A DNA stretch of 64,000 nt from Verrucomicrobia bacterium Tous-C9LFEB (GCA_002304345.1 NEUU01000010.1:89437-153436); one strand, 5' to 3'. Positions 34,285-43,748 are shown, numbered from the stretch's first letter. Translations and numbers: made by a program. The notes: a model not told the origin generated them from the letters alone.

Positions 34285-34623
34285 CTATTCCTCCATGCGC
34301 GGTTCATTCGCCGGATCTTTCGGCGTGTGGCGCGACCACATAAAGTAGAGATTGCGCAGATACAGGGGGAGCGGCATCGCCGTCATGATCACGCCGACGG
34401 AATCCTTTTGATAGAAAGCGAAGTAACTCAGCGTCAACAGGCAACCGATCACGCTGCATTCCCAAAATCCATGCGGGATGACGCTCTTTTTGGCTTTTTC
34501 CGAGGCCAGCCATTGCAGTAAAAAGCGAATGCCGAAGATAAAGCTGCCCGACAGGCCTACGATTTTCCACGGGTGAATGACGATTCCGAGGAATGTCGTT
34601 TCTGCAAAAAAGTCCGGTATCAT
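34285..34623 (-). CDS. Stand-alone lipid A biosynthesis N-terminal (LAB_N) domain protein
   Basis: The 112-residue membrane protein matches the LAB_N domain found at the N-terminus of some LpxB proteins and as separate small proteins: KIVGLSGSFIFGIRFLLQWLASEKAKKSVIPHGFWECSVIGCLLTLSYFAFYQKDSVGVI, with three membrane helices. The RFLxQWxxSE and PxxFW elements are typical. The LpxB glycosyltransferase domain itself is absent. Stand-alone copies often sit with polyprenyl-phosphate glycosyltransferases; here none is adjacent. It may act in lipid or undecaprenyl-linked sugar transfer, but that is inference. Confidence 0.8.
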   Translation of the reverse strand: MIPDFFAETTFLGIVIHPWKIVGLSGSFIFGIRFLLQWLASEKAKKSVIPHGFWECSVIGCLLTLSYFAFYQKDSVGVIMTAMPLPLYLRNLYFMWSRHTPKDPANEPRMEE

Positions 34624-34744
34624 CCCGCTACAGTCCGCATCGTCCCGATTTTTGACAAGCTCTTTTCGCCAGTGTTACGTCGTCAAGGGCTTAGCCCTTG
34701 GGCTTGCGCTGGCGGGTTGGAGCTCCTAATATGTCCCCTTTCCC

Positions 34745-36040
34745 ATGAATCATCTACGCGTAGGCCTTGCTGGAACCGGTACAGTTGGTGGTGGCGTTTG
34801 GCGTCATCTCCAATCCAATTTTGACGTGCTCTGCAGCCGAACCGGCGCGGAAATTTCCATCACGCGTGTGGCGACCCGCGACCCAGCCAGCGTTCAACGC
34901 CTCGGCATTCCCGCGGCCTTTGTCAGCGACGACTGGCGCGCACTGGTCAATGATCCCGAGATCGACCTCGTGGTGGAGCTTATCGGCGGCACGACGCACG
35001 CCTACGAATTGATCAAGACGGCCTTGCAAAAGGGCAAGCATGTCGTTACCGCGAACAAGGCGTTGCTTTCCAAACACGGCGAGGAACTCTTCGCTCTCGC
35101 GGCGAAGCATGAACGGCAATTGCTGTTCGAAGCGAGCGTCGCCGGCGGCATCCCGATCATCAAATCCCTCCGCGAAGGACTTATCGCCAACCGGATCAAT
35201 GCCCTCTACGGCATCATCAACGGCACCTGCAATTATATCCTCACCAATATGGCCGAGCGTGGTATCGACTACGCCGAGGCTCTCGCCGATGCGAAGGCCA
35301 AGGGTTATGCCGAAGCCGATGAAAGCCTCGATGTGGACGGTCACGACGCCGCGCACAAGGCCGCCATTCTCGCCGCCATCGCGTACGGTTTCTGGATTCC
35401 CGAGGAGCATCTCTTCACCGAGGGCATCCGCAATGTCACCCGGCTCGACATTCAGTACGCCCGCAAACTCGGCTACGAAATCAAGCTGCTCGGCATTATC
35501 AAATCCGACAAGAGTGGCGCGGTCGAAGTGCGCGTCCATCCCACGCTCGTTCCGCAAAAGCATGTGCTCGCATCCGTCAACGGCGTGTTCAACGCGATCT
35601 TCGTGCAGGGCGATGTCGTCGGCGATACGCTCTTCTACGGTCGCGGTGCCGGTGCCGATGCCACCGCCAGCGCGGTGCTTGGCGATATTGCCGAGGTGGC
35701 ACTCCACCTGCCCACGCCGCGCAAATGTCGCTCAGTGGGCACAGAAGCTCTTTATCCGAAGCTCAAGACCATCGATGAAATCGTGTCGCGCTATTACGTG
35801 CGGCTCAATGTGGTCGATCAGCCCGGCGTTCTGGCCAAGGTGGCCAGCATCTTCGCGGCGCACAACATCGGTATCTCGTCCGTCATCCAGCCGGAAGGTC
35901 ATGCGGGCGATCAAGTGCCGCTGATCATCATGGTGCATGATGCTCCGGAAAAACATTTTGCCGCCGCGCTCGCCGAAATCGCGCGGTTGGAGACGATCAA
36001 GGACGCGCCGGTTCGCCTGCGCGTGGAGGATTTCGCGTGA
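34745..36040 (+). CDS. hom: Homoserine dehydrogenase
   Basis: Hom reduces aspartate semialdehyde to homoserine with NAD(P)H, the branch point to threonine and methionine. The 431-residue protein has the nucleotide-binding LRVGLAGTGTVGGGVW, the core KHVVTANKALLSKHG, FEASVAGGIPIIKSLREGL, NGTCNYILTNM and ADESLDVDGHDAAHKAAILA with the catalytic Asp and Lys. An ACT domain ends the protein (YVRLNVVDQPGVLAKVASIFAAHNIGISSVIQ), the usual site for feedback inhibition. It is followed by thrC, from which it is separated by an inverted-repeat block, so expression of the two may be uncoupled. Confidence 0.95.
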   Translation: MNHLRVGLAGTGTVGGGVWRHLQSNFDVLCSRTGAEISITRVATRDPASVQRLGIPAAFVSDDWRALVNDPEIDLVVELIGGTTHAYELIKTALQKGKHVVTANKALLSKHGEELFALAAKHERQLLFEASVAGGIPIIKSLREGLIANRINALYGIINGTCNYILTNMAERGIDYAEALADAKAKGYAEADESLDVDGHDAAHKAAILAAIAYGFWIPEEHLFTEGIRNVTRLDIQYARKLGYEIKLLGIIKSDKSGAVEVRVHPTLVPQKHVLASVNGVFNAIFVQGDVVGDTLFYGRGAGADATASAVLGDIAEVALHLPTPRKCRSVGTEALYPKLKTIDEIVSRYYVRLNVVDQPGVLAKVASIFAAHNIGISSVIQPEGHAGDQVPLIIMVHDAPEKHFAAALAEIARLETIKDAPVRLRVEDFA

Positions 36041-36046
36041 ACTATC

Positions 36047-36208
36047 GGGGGCTCTGCCCCCACACCCCCGCTCAAGGAAATGATTTCCTTGAGAATCCTC
36101 ACTTTGCGTTTTGATTTTTTCCGCAGCGGAAAAAACCAAAACGCAAGCTGGGGTTCCCAAAGGGTATCATACCCTTTGGCAGGAGGTTTGGAGGACGGAG
36201 TCCTCCAT
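36047..36208. repeat. Repeat block left of thrC
   Basis: A series of hairpins: GGGGGCTCTGCCCCC, CAAGGAAATGATTTCCTTG, TTTTTTCCGCAGCGGAAAAA and CCAAAGGGTATCATACCCTTTGG, ending with GGAGGTTTGGAGGACGGAGTCCTCCA. Its outer part (CCCCCGCTCAAGG) and its inner part (GCAGGAGGTTTGGAGGAC) both recur inverted on the other side of thrC. Confidence 0.7.
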
Positions 36209-36224
36209 CAAGAAAGGTATTGGT

Positions 36225-37280
36225 ATGAGTTGGAAGGGATTGATTGAGACATATCGTTCGCGATTGCCGGTAACGGACAAGACACCGGTGGTCACGTTAT
36301 TGGAAGGGAACACGCCGTTGATTCCCGCGCCCCGCTTTGCGCGGCACGTGGGCGGCGACATTTCGCTGTATCTGAAATTTGAGGGGTTGAATCCCACTTG
36401 CTCCTTCAAGGATCGCGGCATGACCATGGCCGTCTCCAAGGCCAAGGAAAAGAACGCGTGCGCGGTCATCTGCGCCAGCACTGGCAACACCTCCGCTTCG
36501 GCGGCGGCTTATGCGGCGCGCGCGGAGATCAAGTGCGTTGTCATTCTTCCCAGCGGAAAAATCGCGCTCGGCAAATTGGCACAGGCCATCATGTACGGCG
36601 CGGAGATTGTTGCGATCGAAGGTAATTTTGATGACGCCCTGCGCATCGTGCGCGAACTCGGCGAAACGCCCGGCGTGGAGATCGTCAACTCGATCAACCC
36701 CGTCCGCATCGAAGGTCAGAAGACTGCCGCGTTCGAAATCTGCGACACGATTGGTCGCGCTCCCGACTTCCATTTTCTGCCCGTCGGCAACGCCGGAAAT
36801 ATCACTGCCTATTGGAAGGGCTTCAAGGAATATCACGCGGCCGGTGTGGTGAAAACGGCACCCCGCATGTTCGGCTGGCAGGCGGCCGGTTCCGCGCCGC
36901 TCGTGGAGAATCGCATTATCGAAAAGCCCGAGACCATCGCCACCGCCATTCGCATCGGCAATCCCGCGAGTTGGCAGGGCGCGGTCAACGCCGTGAAGGA
37001 ATCGAACGGTCAGATCGACAAGGTGACGGATGAGGAAATTCTCGAAGCGTATCGTCTCGTGGCGAAACTCGACGGTGTTTTCTGCGAACCGGCCAGTGCC
37101 GCGCCGCTCGCGGGTCTGATCAAAGCCTCGAAGCAGGGCAAGGTCCCCGCTGGAAGTGTGATCACCGCGACGCTCACCGGTCACGGTCTCAAAGATCCCG
37201 ATACCGCAATGAAGGTCGGTAGTACTTTCAAGGTTGTCCCCCCCACGAAAGAAGCCGTCCTCAAGGCCGTTGGTTTTTGA
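36225..37280 (+). CDS. thrC: Threonine synthase
   Basis: ThrC converts O-phosphohomoserine to threonine with pyridoxal phosphate. The ATG at 36225 gives 351 residues, the short bacterial type. The cofactor lysine is K62 in [10 protein letters not shown], and the phosphate-binding and active-site region [15 protein letters not shown] and the glycine-rich [18 protein letters not shown] are intact. The C-terminal [15 protein letters not shown] is typical. The frame extends upstream into the repeat block but those codons ([12 protein letters not shown]) are repeat-derived, so they are excluded. The gene is bracketed by inverted repeats on both sides. Confidence 0.95.
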   Translation: MSWKGLIETYRSRLPVTDKTPVVTLLEGNTPLIPAPRFARHVGGDISLYLKFEGLNPTCSFKDRGMTMAVSKAKEKNACAVICASTGNTSASAAAYAARAEIKCVVILPSGKIALGKLAQAIMYGAEIVAIEGNFDDALRIVRELGETPGVEIVNSINPVRIEGQKTAAFEICDTIGRAPDFHFLPVGNAGNITAYWKGFKEYHAAGVVKTAPRMFGWQAAGSAPLVENRIIEKPETIATAIRIGNPASWQGAVNAVKESNGQIDKVTDEEILEAYRLVAKLDGVFCEPASAAPLAGLIKASKQGKVPAGSVITATLTGHGLKDPDTAMKVGSTFKVVPPTKEAVLKAVGF

Positions 37281-37403
37281 TGGAGGACTCTGTCCTCCAA
37301 ACCTCCTGCCAAAGGGGCAACGTGACGTTGCATCCAGTAAAATGAGATCAATGGGTCCAGCGTCACGCTGGTCCTTGAGCGGGGGTATGGGGGCAGCGCC
37401 CCC
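37281..37403. repeat. Repeat block right of thrC
   Basis: Begins one base after the thrC stop with TGGAGGACTCTGTCCTCCA and AACCTCCTGCCAAAGG, the inverse of the inner end of the left block. It then holds AACGTGACGTTGCATCCA and GGGTCCAGCGTCACGCTGGTC and ends with CCTTGAGCGGGGG and GGGGGCAGCGCCCCC, the inverse of the left block's outer end. Seven bases later cobQ begins. Confidence 0.7.
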
Positions 37404-37409
37404 ACTATT

Positions 37410-38897
37410 ATGAAAGCGATATCGATACTAGGCACGTCCTCGAATGCGGGGAAGAGCTGGCTGGCGACGGCCATAGGTGCGTTGTTGCGGCGGCGGGGAT
37501 ATCGCGTCGCGCCGTTCAAGGCGCAGAACATGTCCAACAACGCGTACGTCACGCTCACGGGTGGTGAGATCGGTCGTGCGCAAGCGGTGCAGGCCGAAGC
37601 GTGTGGCGTCGTGCCCACGGTCGAGATGAATCCGATTTTGCTCAAGCCGACTGGCGAGAACGGCTCGCAGTTGGTCGTGATGGGCGAAGCGCACAGTCAC
37701 GTCAGTGGCGGCGATTACTATCAGCGCATCGCCCAACTCTGGCCCATCGTCTGCGGCGCGCTTGAGACGTTGCAGAGTCAGTATGATGTTCTCGTTCTGG
37801 AAGGCGCGGGCAGTCCGGTGGAATTGAATTTGATGGATCGCGACCTCGTCAATTTGCGACCGGTGCGTCATCTCGATGGACGCTGGATTCTCGTGGCGGA
37901 CATTGAACGCGGCGGCGTTTTTCCGCAAATCATCGGCACGTATCACTTGATGCCGGAAGAGGATCGGCGACGCGGGCTCGGCGTGGTGGTGAATAAATTT
38001 CGCGGCGATCTTTCCCTCTTCAGCGAGGCGCGGGAATGTCTCGCTCAACACATCGCGCTGCCCTATCTCGGCGTGTTGCCTTATCGTGGCGATCTGCAAC
38101 CCGAGACTGAGGATGGTGTGAATCCCGAGCAGGAGCGCGGCGTTTCGGGCGGGGACAATGTCATTGCGTGGATTCGTTTTCCGCACCACGCCAACACGTC
38201 CGACGCGGAGCCGTGGTCGCTCGATCGCGGCATATCAATTCGCTGGGTGACGCGACCCGAGCAACTCGCAGCCGCGAAAGCCATCGTGTTGCCCGGCAGC
38301 AAGAATACGATCGCCGATCTCGATTGGTTGCGCACGAGCGGATTGGCTGACGCGATTCTCGCGGCGCACCGGCGTGGTGTTTTAGTGGCGGGCATTTGCG
38401 GCGGATACCAAATCCTCGGCGAGACCTTGAGTGATGTCAGCGGCGTGGCCGGACAGGCCGGAGAAAAAAAAGGATTGGGTTTGTTACCGCTCGAAACCAC
38501 GTACGAAAATCGGAAAAAAGTGACACAGGTAGAAACCTTTTTTGCCGACGAAGCGTGGCTCTCGTACGAAATTCACATGGGCCAAACCCGGCTTTCCGCC
38601 GGGTTGCCGCAGCTCTGGCAAGTGCGCCGGAATGCGTCCGACAGCAGCCGGGTGGGCGAAGGTTGCCTCCGGGTAAAGACGACCCAGGGCGGTGCGGTCT
38701 GGGGAACGTACCTGCATGGGCTCTTCGAGTCCGGCGCGATGCGGACGGAATTCACCCGGCAGGCCGGAATGAGCGGACATGAAGCGGCGAAAGTGTCCTG
38801 GCGCGGACACTTGCAGACTGTGTATGCCGGGATGGCGGATCTGCTGGAAGAACGGCTGGAGCTGGATGCTGTGTGGAAGTACCTCGACGGGAAATAG
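37410..38897 (+). CDS. cobQ: Cobyric acid synthase
   Basis: CobQ (CbiP) amidates four side chains of adenosylcobyrinic acid diamide with glutamine and ATP. The 495-residue protein has the ATP-binding start SILGTSSNAGKSWLATAIGALL, VAPFKAQNMSNNAYVT, NPILLKPTGENGSQLVV, LVLEGAGSPVELNLMDRDLVN and the C-terminal glutamine amidotransferase domain with nucleophile Cys in VAGICGGYQILG and WGTYLHGLFES. No other cobalamin gene is near and I saw no cobalamin riboswitch in the repeat block ahead of it, so the pathway genes are scattered. Confidence 0.95.
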   Translation: MKAISILGTSSNAGKSWLATAIGALLRRRGYRVAPFKAQNMSNNAYVTLTGGEIGRAQAVQAEACGVVPTVEMNPILLKPTGENGSQLVVMGEAHSHVSGGDYYQRIAQLWPIVCGALETLQSQYDVLVLEGAGSPVELNLMDRDLVNLRPVRHLDGRWILVADIERGGVFPQIIGTYHLMPEEDRRRGLGVVVNKFRGDLSLFSEARECLAQHIALPYLGVLPYRGDLQPETEDGVNPEQERGVSGGDNVIAWIRFPHHANTSDAEPWSLDRGISIRWVTRPEQLAAAKAIVLPGSKNTIADLDWLRTSGLADAILAAHRRGVLVAGICGGYQILGETLSDVSGVAGQAGEKKGLGLLPLETTYENRKKVTQVETFFADEAWLSYEIHMGQTRLSAGLPQLWQVRRNASDSSRVGEGCLRVKTTQGGAVWGTYLHGLFESGAMRTEFTRQAGMSGHEAAKVSWRGHLQTVYAGMADLLEERLELDAVWKYLDGK

Positions 38898-38901
38898 GAG
38901 A

Positions 38902-39384
38902 TCAGCTCCGCAGCAACGAGGTGCAGTTGTTCACGAAATCCATCAGCGCGAAAGGCTTGTCGAGCACCTTGATGGCGCCGCCGCGAAACGCGCGGATGTC
39001 GGTGTCCAGATCGTTGCCGCCGGTGACGAACATGAATTTTTCCACGTCCTGATGCTGGTTCTTGTCGAGCCAGTCATAGAACGCGATGCCATCCATGATC
39101 GGCATATTCACGTCGGAGATAATCAGATCGAAATGATGCGAACGCGCCTGCCGGATGCCCTCGGCACCGTTGGAGGCCACATAGACTTTGAGATGGAGGC
39201 GGCGTTCCAGCACGCTTTTGATGGCATGGCGGACGGCTTTATCGTCATCCACGACCAAAGCAAGGCGTTGGATCGCCTTCGGCTGGCTTCCCGCAAAAGC
39301 GCCACGAAAGAAATAGCGAGGATGTCCCGCCTTCGATTTGGGCAGAACAATCTTGGCTGTTTGCGGGGGAAGATTAGATTTCAT
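38902..39384 (-). CDS. Single-domain response regulator
   Basis: The 160-residue protein has a basic, probably unstructured N-terminus of about 38 residues and one receiver domain: LALVVDDDKAVRHAIKSVLE with the acidic pocket D46-D48, the phospho-acceptor D91 in LIISDVNMPIMDG, the Thr in FVTGG and the Lys in VLDKPF. No output domain is present, so it should work as a CheY/Spo0F-like phosphate carrier. It is convergent with cobQ (4 bp between the stop codons) and stands alone. An unstructured AT-rich gap 39385-39571 follows upstream. Confidence 0.88.
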   Translation of the reverse strand: MKSNLPPQTAKIVLPKSKAGHPRYFFRGAFAGSQPKAIQRLALVVDDDKAVRHAIKSVLERRLHLKVYVASNGAEGIRQARSHHFDLIISDVNMPIMDGIAFYDWLDKNQHQDVEKFMFVTGGNDLDTDIRAFRGGAIKVLDKPFALMDFVNNCTSLLRS

Positions 39385-39571
39385 GGCCAGGTGCTCGCGA
39401 GTTTTTAAATGTTTCTAATTAATAAGTCGGAAGTTATTCACAAAACATGAGCAATAATTGCCTATATTAGCGTCCGATCTATTTCGCAAGCCTGATACTT
39501 TACTGAGTAAAGTATACCGCGAATCACGCCATTTGTACAGCGAAGAGTACGTCATGTGATGTCCTGCAACT

Positions 39572-40867
39572 CTAGTTGCAGGACTCGTGCCGAAATGCGC
39601 GTGCCAACAAACTAATGGGCGCGACCACCTGAATGGTGATGCCGTACTTGCGGGCACCATTGACTAACTGCAGAAAACAACCGGGGTTGGCGGTGGCCAC
39701 GATGGGGGACTGGGTGCCCGCGATATGTTGCATTTTGCGGGCGAGCAACTGGGCGGACATGTCCGGCTGCGTAATGTTATACACGCCTGCACTGCCGCAG
39801 CACCAGTTCGACTCTGGCAGTTCCACCAGCTTCAGGCCGGGGATGGAGCGCAGCATGGCACGCGGCTGCTGGGTAATCTGCTGGCCATGGGCGAGGTGAC
39901 ACGATTCATGGTAGGTCACAATCTGGGCGGGCTGCTGTCCTTTCGGCGCGCGTAAACCGATTTCCACGAGCCACTCGTGAATATCCTTCATTTTGTGCGA
40001 CCAGATTTTCGCCCGTTCGGCATAAACCGGATCGTGCTCGAGCAAGCGGTCGTAATGCTTCAGGTGAGAACCGCAGCCGCCAGCGTTGGTGATGATCGCA
40101 TCCAGCTTGAAGACGTCGAACATGTCGAGTTGCTTACGGGCGAGTTCAGCGGCGGCGTCGAGTTCGCCGTTGTGGCCATGGAGCGAGCCGCAACAATATT
40201 GCACGGGCGGCGTAAAAACTTCGCAGCCGTGCGCGAGCAGCACATCGACAGTGTCGCGATTAATATCAGAATAGAACAAATCCTGTACACAGCCCGTGAG
40301 CAAACCGACGCGATATTTCGTTGTCTTCGGTGTTTCAATAGGGGCGATTAATTGATTTGAGAACTTCGCTTTCACCTCGGGAGTTTGCGCTTCAAGATCC
40401 TGATAACGCTGCGGCACGAGCTTCGTTAATTTCAGTGTGCGAATGAGCCACTGCACGCCGGTGACTTCGTAGAGCCAGATCACGCGGCCGAGGAGTCGCA
40501 TCCAATGCGGATGCATGAAGAATCCTTTAATTAATGTCGCGCGAATAACGTCACGCTTAACGCTTTTCAATTTGCCGGAACGCTCGCATTCGGCGCGGGC
40601 CATTTCGAAAAGATGCGCGTAGTCGACGCCCGCCGGGCACGCGGTCGTGCAGGCGAGGCAGCCGAGGCAATAATACATTTCGTCACCGAACGCTTCCGTC
40701 GCCTCGAGCTGTCCATCGGCGATGCTGCGCATGAGCGCGATGCGGCCGCGCGGGCTGTGACGCTCCAGCTTGGTGGCGTCGTAGGTGGGGCAGGTGGGCA
40801 GACACATGCCGCAGTGCATGCATTGTTGCAACACCGAGTAGTCGAGATCTTTGAGGTGAGAAGACAT
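39572..40867 (-). CDS. glcF: Glycolate oxidase iron-sulfur subunit
   Basis: GlcF passes electrons from glycolate/lactate oxidation by GlcD to the respiratory chain. The ATG at 40867 gives 431 residues. Two ferredoxin-like [4Fe-4S] motifs appear, CMHCGMCLPTCPTY and CLGCLACTTACPAG, followed by two cysteine-rich CCG domains (YCCGSLHGHNGELDAAAELA and NWCCGSAGVYNITQPD) typical of heterodisulfide-reductase-like subunits. The long open frame upstream to 41155 lies antisense-like over glcD in another frame and is not used. It follows glcD by 25 bp. A separate GlcE subunit is not present. Confidence 0.93.
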   Translation of the reverse strand: MSSHLKDLDYSVLQQCMHCGMCLPTCPTYDATKLERHSPRGRIALMRSIADGQLEATEAFGDEMYYCLGCLACTTACPAGVDYAHLFEMARAECERSGKLKSVKRDVIRATLIKGFFMHPHWMRLLGRVIWLYEVTGVQWLIRTLKLTKLVPQRYQDLEAQTPEVKAKFSNQLIAPIETPKTTKYRVGLLTGCVQDLFYSDINRDTVDVLLAHGCEVFTPPVQYCCGSLHGHNGELDAAAELARKQLDMFDVFKLDAIITNAGGCGSHLKHYDRLLEHDPVYAERAKIWSHKMKDIHEWLVEIGLRAPKGQQPAQIVTYHESCHLAHGQQITQQPRAMLRSIPGLKLVELPESNWCCGSAGVYNITQPDMSAQLLARKMQHIAGTQSPIVATANPGCFLQLVNGARKYGITIQVVAPISLLARAFRHESCN

Positions 40868-40892
40868 GGCGTGTGACGGGTGAGGGGACGAT

Positions 40893-42269
40893 TTACGCGG
40901 CGTCGAAAATCTTGCCGGGGTTGAGAATGCCCTTCGGGTCGAGCGACTGCTTGAGCGAGCGGAACAGCGCGATGCTGCCGTCGCCGAGCGCCTTGGCGAG
41001 GAACGGTTTCTTGGCGATGCCGACTCCGTGTTCGCCGGTGATCGTGCCGCCGAGTTCCACGGCGTAGTCGAAGATCTCGACCATCGCTTTTTCCACGCGC
41101 GCCATCTCGACGTGGTTTTTCTCATTGGTGAGGAACGTGGGATGCAGGTTGCCATCGCCCATGTGGCCGAAGGTGCCGATCTTCAAGTCGTACTGTTTCG
41201 CGATTTCCTGAATGCGGCGCACCATCTTGGCGAGTTCGCTGCGCGGTACGGTGGCGTCTTCGAGAATGGTGGTCGGCGACACACGCGCGAGGGCGGAGAA
41301 GGCGGTGCGGCGGGCGGCGGCGAGCTTGTTCGATTCCTCGACGCTTTGCGCGACCTGCACCGAACGCGCCCCGTTTTTGCGGGCGAGCGCTTCCATCGCG
41401 GCGGCTTCTTCTTCCACGGCGGCGGTGTGGCCGTCGGTTTCCATGAGAAGGATGGCTTCCGCATCGAGCGGCAGACCGATCTTCGCGTAGCCTTCGACGC
41501 AACCGATGGTCACGCGATCGAGGAACTCGAGCGTGCACGGAATGATCTGCGCGGCGATAATGGCCGAGACGGTTTCGGCGGCGGATTCCATGCGGTCATA
41601 CACGGCGAGCAGGGTTTTGCGCGCGGCGGGTTTGGGGATGAGCTTGAGCAGCACTTTGGTGATGATGCCGAGCGTGCCTTCGGAACCGATGAAGACATCC
41701 TTCATCGAGTAACCGGCCACGTCCTTCACACACTTGTTGCCGAGCCAGATCACGGAGCCGTCCGCGAGGACGACTTCCATGCCCATGACGTAATTGCGCG
41801 TCACGCCATACTTCAAGCCACGCAGGCCGCCGGAGTTTTCCGCGACGTTGCCGCCGATGGTGGAAATTTTGCCCGAGCCCGGATCGGGCGGATAAAAGAG
41901 TCCCGCTTGTTCCGCGCGCGCCGCGACCGTTTGCGTGATCGCACCCGCTTCGCAGAGGAGCGTCAGGTTGCGCGAATCGACTTCCAAAATTTGGTCCATC
42001 TTCGTCAGGCACAGAACCAGCGCGCCCGCCGGGGGCATGCTGCCGCCGGAGAGGCCGGTGCCCGAGCCGCGCGTGACGAGCGGAAGATTTTCCGCCGCGC
42101 AGAGTTTCACGATGGCGCTGACTTCGCTGGTCGTGCGCGCGAACACCACGGCCAGCGGGAGCTGGTGATCTTGCGCGGCGGTGCCGTCGTAGCTGTAAAC
42201 GATGAGGTCTTCTTTTTGTGTCAGCACGTTCTCGTTGCCGACGATTTGGCGGAGGGTTTGGAGATCCAT
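40893..42269 (-). CDS. glcD: Glycolate oxidase FAD subunit
   Basis: GlcD oxidises glycolate (or D-lactate) to glyoxylate with FAD. From the ATG at 42269 it has 458 residues. The FAD-binding 4 domain shows LPLVTRGSGTGLSGGSMPP, LYPPDPGSGKISTIGGNVAENSGGLRGLKYGVTRNYVMGMEVVLADG and KDVAGYSMKDVFIGSEGTLGIIT. The C-terminal part has the metal-binding-type GHMGDGNLHPTF and TGEHGVGIAKKPFL. A few residues upstream (frame open to 42290) are possible but unneeded. With glcF it forms a two-gene operon. Confidence 0.93.
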   Translation of the reverse strand: MDLQTLRQIVGNENVLTQKEDLIVYSYDGTAAQDHQLPLAVVFARTTSEVSAIVKLCAAENLPLVTRGSGTGLSGGSMPPAGALVLCLTKMDQILEVDSRNLTLLCEAGAITQTVAARAEQAGLFYPPDPGSGKISTIGGNVAENSGGLRGLKYGVTRNYVMGMEVVLADGSVIWLGNKCVKDVAGYSMKDVFIGSEGTLGIITKVLLKLIPKPAARKTLLAVYDRMESAAETVSAIIAAQIIPCTLEFLDRVTIGCVEGYAKIGLPLDAEAILLMETDGHTAAVEEEAAAMEALARKNGARSVQVAQSVEESNKLAAARRTAFSALARVSPTTILEDATVPRSELAKMVRRIQEIAKQYDLKIGTFGHMGDGNLHPTFLTNEKNHVEMARVEKAMVEIFDYAVELGGTITGEHGVGIAKKPFLAKALGDGSIALFRSLKQSLDPKGILNPGKIFDAA

Positions 42270-42556
42270 AAGAAAAGAGGTAAGGGTCAAAGTGAAGAAT
42301 GTCAGGCGACGCCCCCTAGAATGTCCCTTCTGTGTTTAAAACTGAAGAGAAAAAGGGGCTGCGTTTCGATAGTGTAAATAAAATCGGCATTTTTCCCTCG
42401 GGAGATGAGCGGAAAGCATCTCTATTGAAAAATTTAGTCACGACTCCGAACCGCTCCCAACGTCTCCAGTGGGTCTTTTCCCCCACTTCGCGGCAGGCGG
42501 TCACGGGGGAGAAGAAGAGCGGGCGAGTCATGCCCCGATTCAAGCACAGTTCCGGC

Positions 42557-42660
42557 CGGAGCGTTTGTCTTAGGTTTGCTACGTGAGCTAGGTGTGCGAC
42601 ATTTTTGCGGGGAGGGGGGAATGGGGAGCGGTTTCTCGCCGAGTTCGCCAAGACGCCAAG
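42557..42660. repeat. Dispersed 100-bp block, copy 3
   Basis: Contains GAGCGTTTGTCTTAGGTTTG, CTACGTGAGCTAGGTGTGCG, CATTTTTGCGG and GGTTTCTCGCCGAGTTCGCC AAGACGCC (two words). It matches 19126-19221 in the same orientation and 11022-11121 inverted, with one insertion of about 12 G-rich bases in the middle. No palindrome arm is attached to this copy. The gap 42270-42725 contains no gene that I can support. Confidence 0.6.
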
Positions 42661-42725
42661 GGCTTCGCCTTTTTGATGAGGCGTTACGCAGGGGAAGGGC
42701 AGGAGGGCTCCCTGCCCTGCTCTCA

Positions 42726-43748
42726 TCAAGTGCGGTTTTGATTGAGCCATTTGGCGAAGCGGATACCGGGTCTCTCGATAAAATGATACGTAAGGGCGGA
42801 GCTGGCGATGACGAGGGTGAGGGCGAGAGGCAACGTCCACCAGGAAGGGGGAAGGAAAGCCAGAAGCGTCCAGATGATGAGAGGGTGGATGAGGTAGATG
42901 GAGTAGCTGATGCGTCCGAGGTAGGCGAGGAGAGACAGGGGAAGATGGCGGACGTAGAAGAAGGCGAAGAAGAGGGCGTAAGCGAGTATCCAGGTGATCA
43001 TGATGCCCCGTATGGTGACGGGGTAGGGACTGGTAAGGATGCGCAGGTAAATGGCAAGCATGGAGGTGGACCAGATGGTGAGTACGGCGAGGGCGCAGGC
43101 GCGTGGACTGATGCGACCGGCCCAGGCCGCCGCGACGGATTGCCCGGCGAGAGAAGTGAGGATCAGGGCGACGGGGTAGATGGGCAGCCGTTTGTGCAGG
43201 ACATAAGCAGTGATGGCCACAAGGAGGACGATGGCGCAGGCGCTATAGATGATTCGGGGTAATGATTTCCAGTTCATCCAATAGAGAAAGGCGGCGAGGA
43301 TATAGAATTGAATTTCAGTGACGAGGGTCCACGTGAGATGCAAAAAGTCGGTCATGGGCAGATAGCCCTGCAGCATGGTGAGGTGAATGAAATACGATTT
43401 CCACGAGAGTTCCTGCGCGAACGAAGGGGGGAGCGTGGGGAGTCCGGCGAGGGTGAGGAGGAAGAGGAGGGTGATGACGGTCCAGTAGAGGGGGAACAGG
43501 CGAAAGAAGCGGGCGATGGCGAAGCGGGCAATGGTGCCGTGTTGTTCGAGTGAATAGGGGATGACGAAGCCGCTGATGAGAAAGAAGCAGGTGACACCGA
43601 TTTGACCTACGCCAATACCGTTTCGGGTTTGTTCGGCGAGGATGGGGGAGAGGGAGTCGATGTCGTGCTGGAAGAAAACGAGGAGGGCGGAGATGGCGCG
43701 AGCGGCATCGAGGAAGGCGAGTCGTTTGAGGGCTAGGGGGTGCGCATT
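42726..43748 (-). CDS. Acyltransferase 3 (OafA/YrhL-type) membrane protein
   Basis: This multi-pass protein belongs to acyltransferase family 3, which O-acetylates surface sugars or lipids. It begins with LKRLAFLDAARAISALLVFFQHD, where the LDxxRxxAxLLVFxxH pattern includes the catalytic His. RFFRLFPLYWTVITLL and SFIGRISYSIYLIHPLII-like sequence (LLAYLGRISYSIYLIHPLIIW) are conserved family segments. About ten membrane helices are present. A GTG at 43748 just behind the birA stop gives 340 residues and is chosen; the frame extends further upstream but would overlap birA. The product to be modified is unknown. Confidence 0.85.
   Translation of the reverse strand, partial: NAHPLALKRLAFLDAARAISALLVFFQHDIDSLSPILAEQTRNGIGVGQIGVTCFFLISGFVIPYSLEQHGTIARFAIARFFRLFPLYWTVITLLFLLTLAGLPTLPPSFAQELSWKSYFIHLTMLQGYLPMTDFLHLTWTLVTEIQFYILAAFLYWMNWKSLPRIIYSACAIVLLVAITAYVLHKRLPIYPVALILTSLAGQSVAAAWAGRISPRACALAVLTIWSTSMLAIYLRILTSPYPVTIRGIMITWILAYALFFAFFYVRHLPLSLLAYLGRISYSIYLIHPLIIWTLLAFLPPSWWTLPLALTLVIASSALTYHFIERPGIRFAKWLNQNRT

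Noticed and set aside
37281..37409. Possible cobalamin riboswitch before cobQ
   Set aside because: The region is filled by the thrC repeat block and lacks the B12-box word GCCACTG.
41118..41538. Open frames in the other five frames over glcD
   Set aside because: They are typical GC-rich shadows without family signatures.
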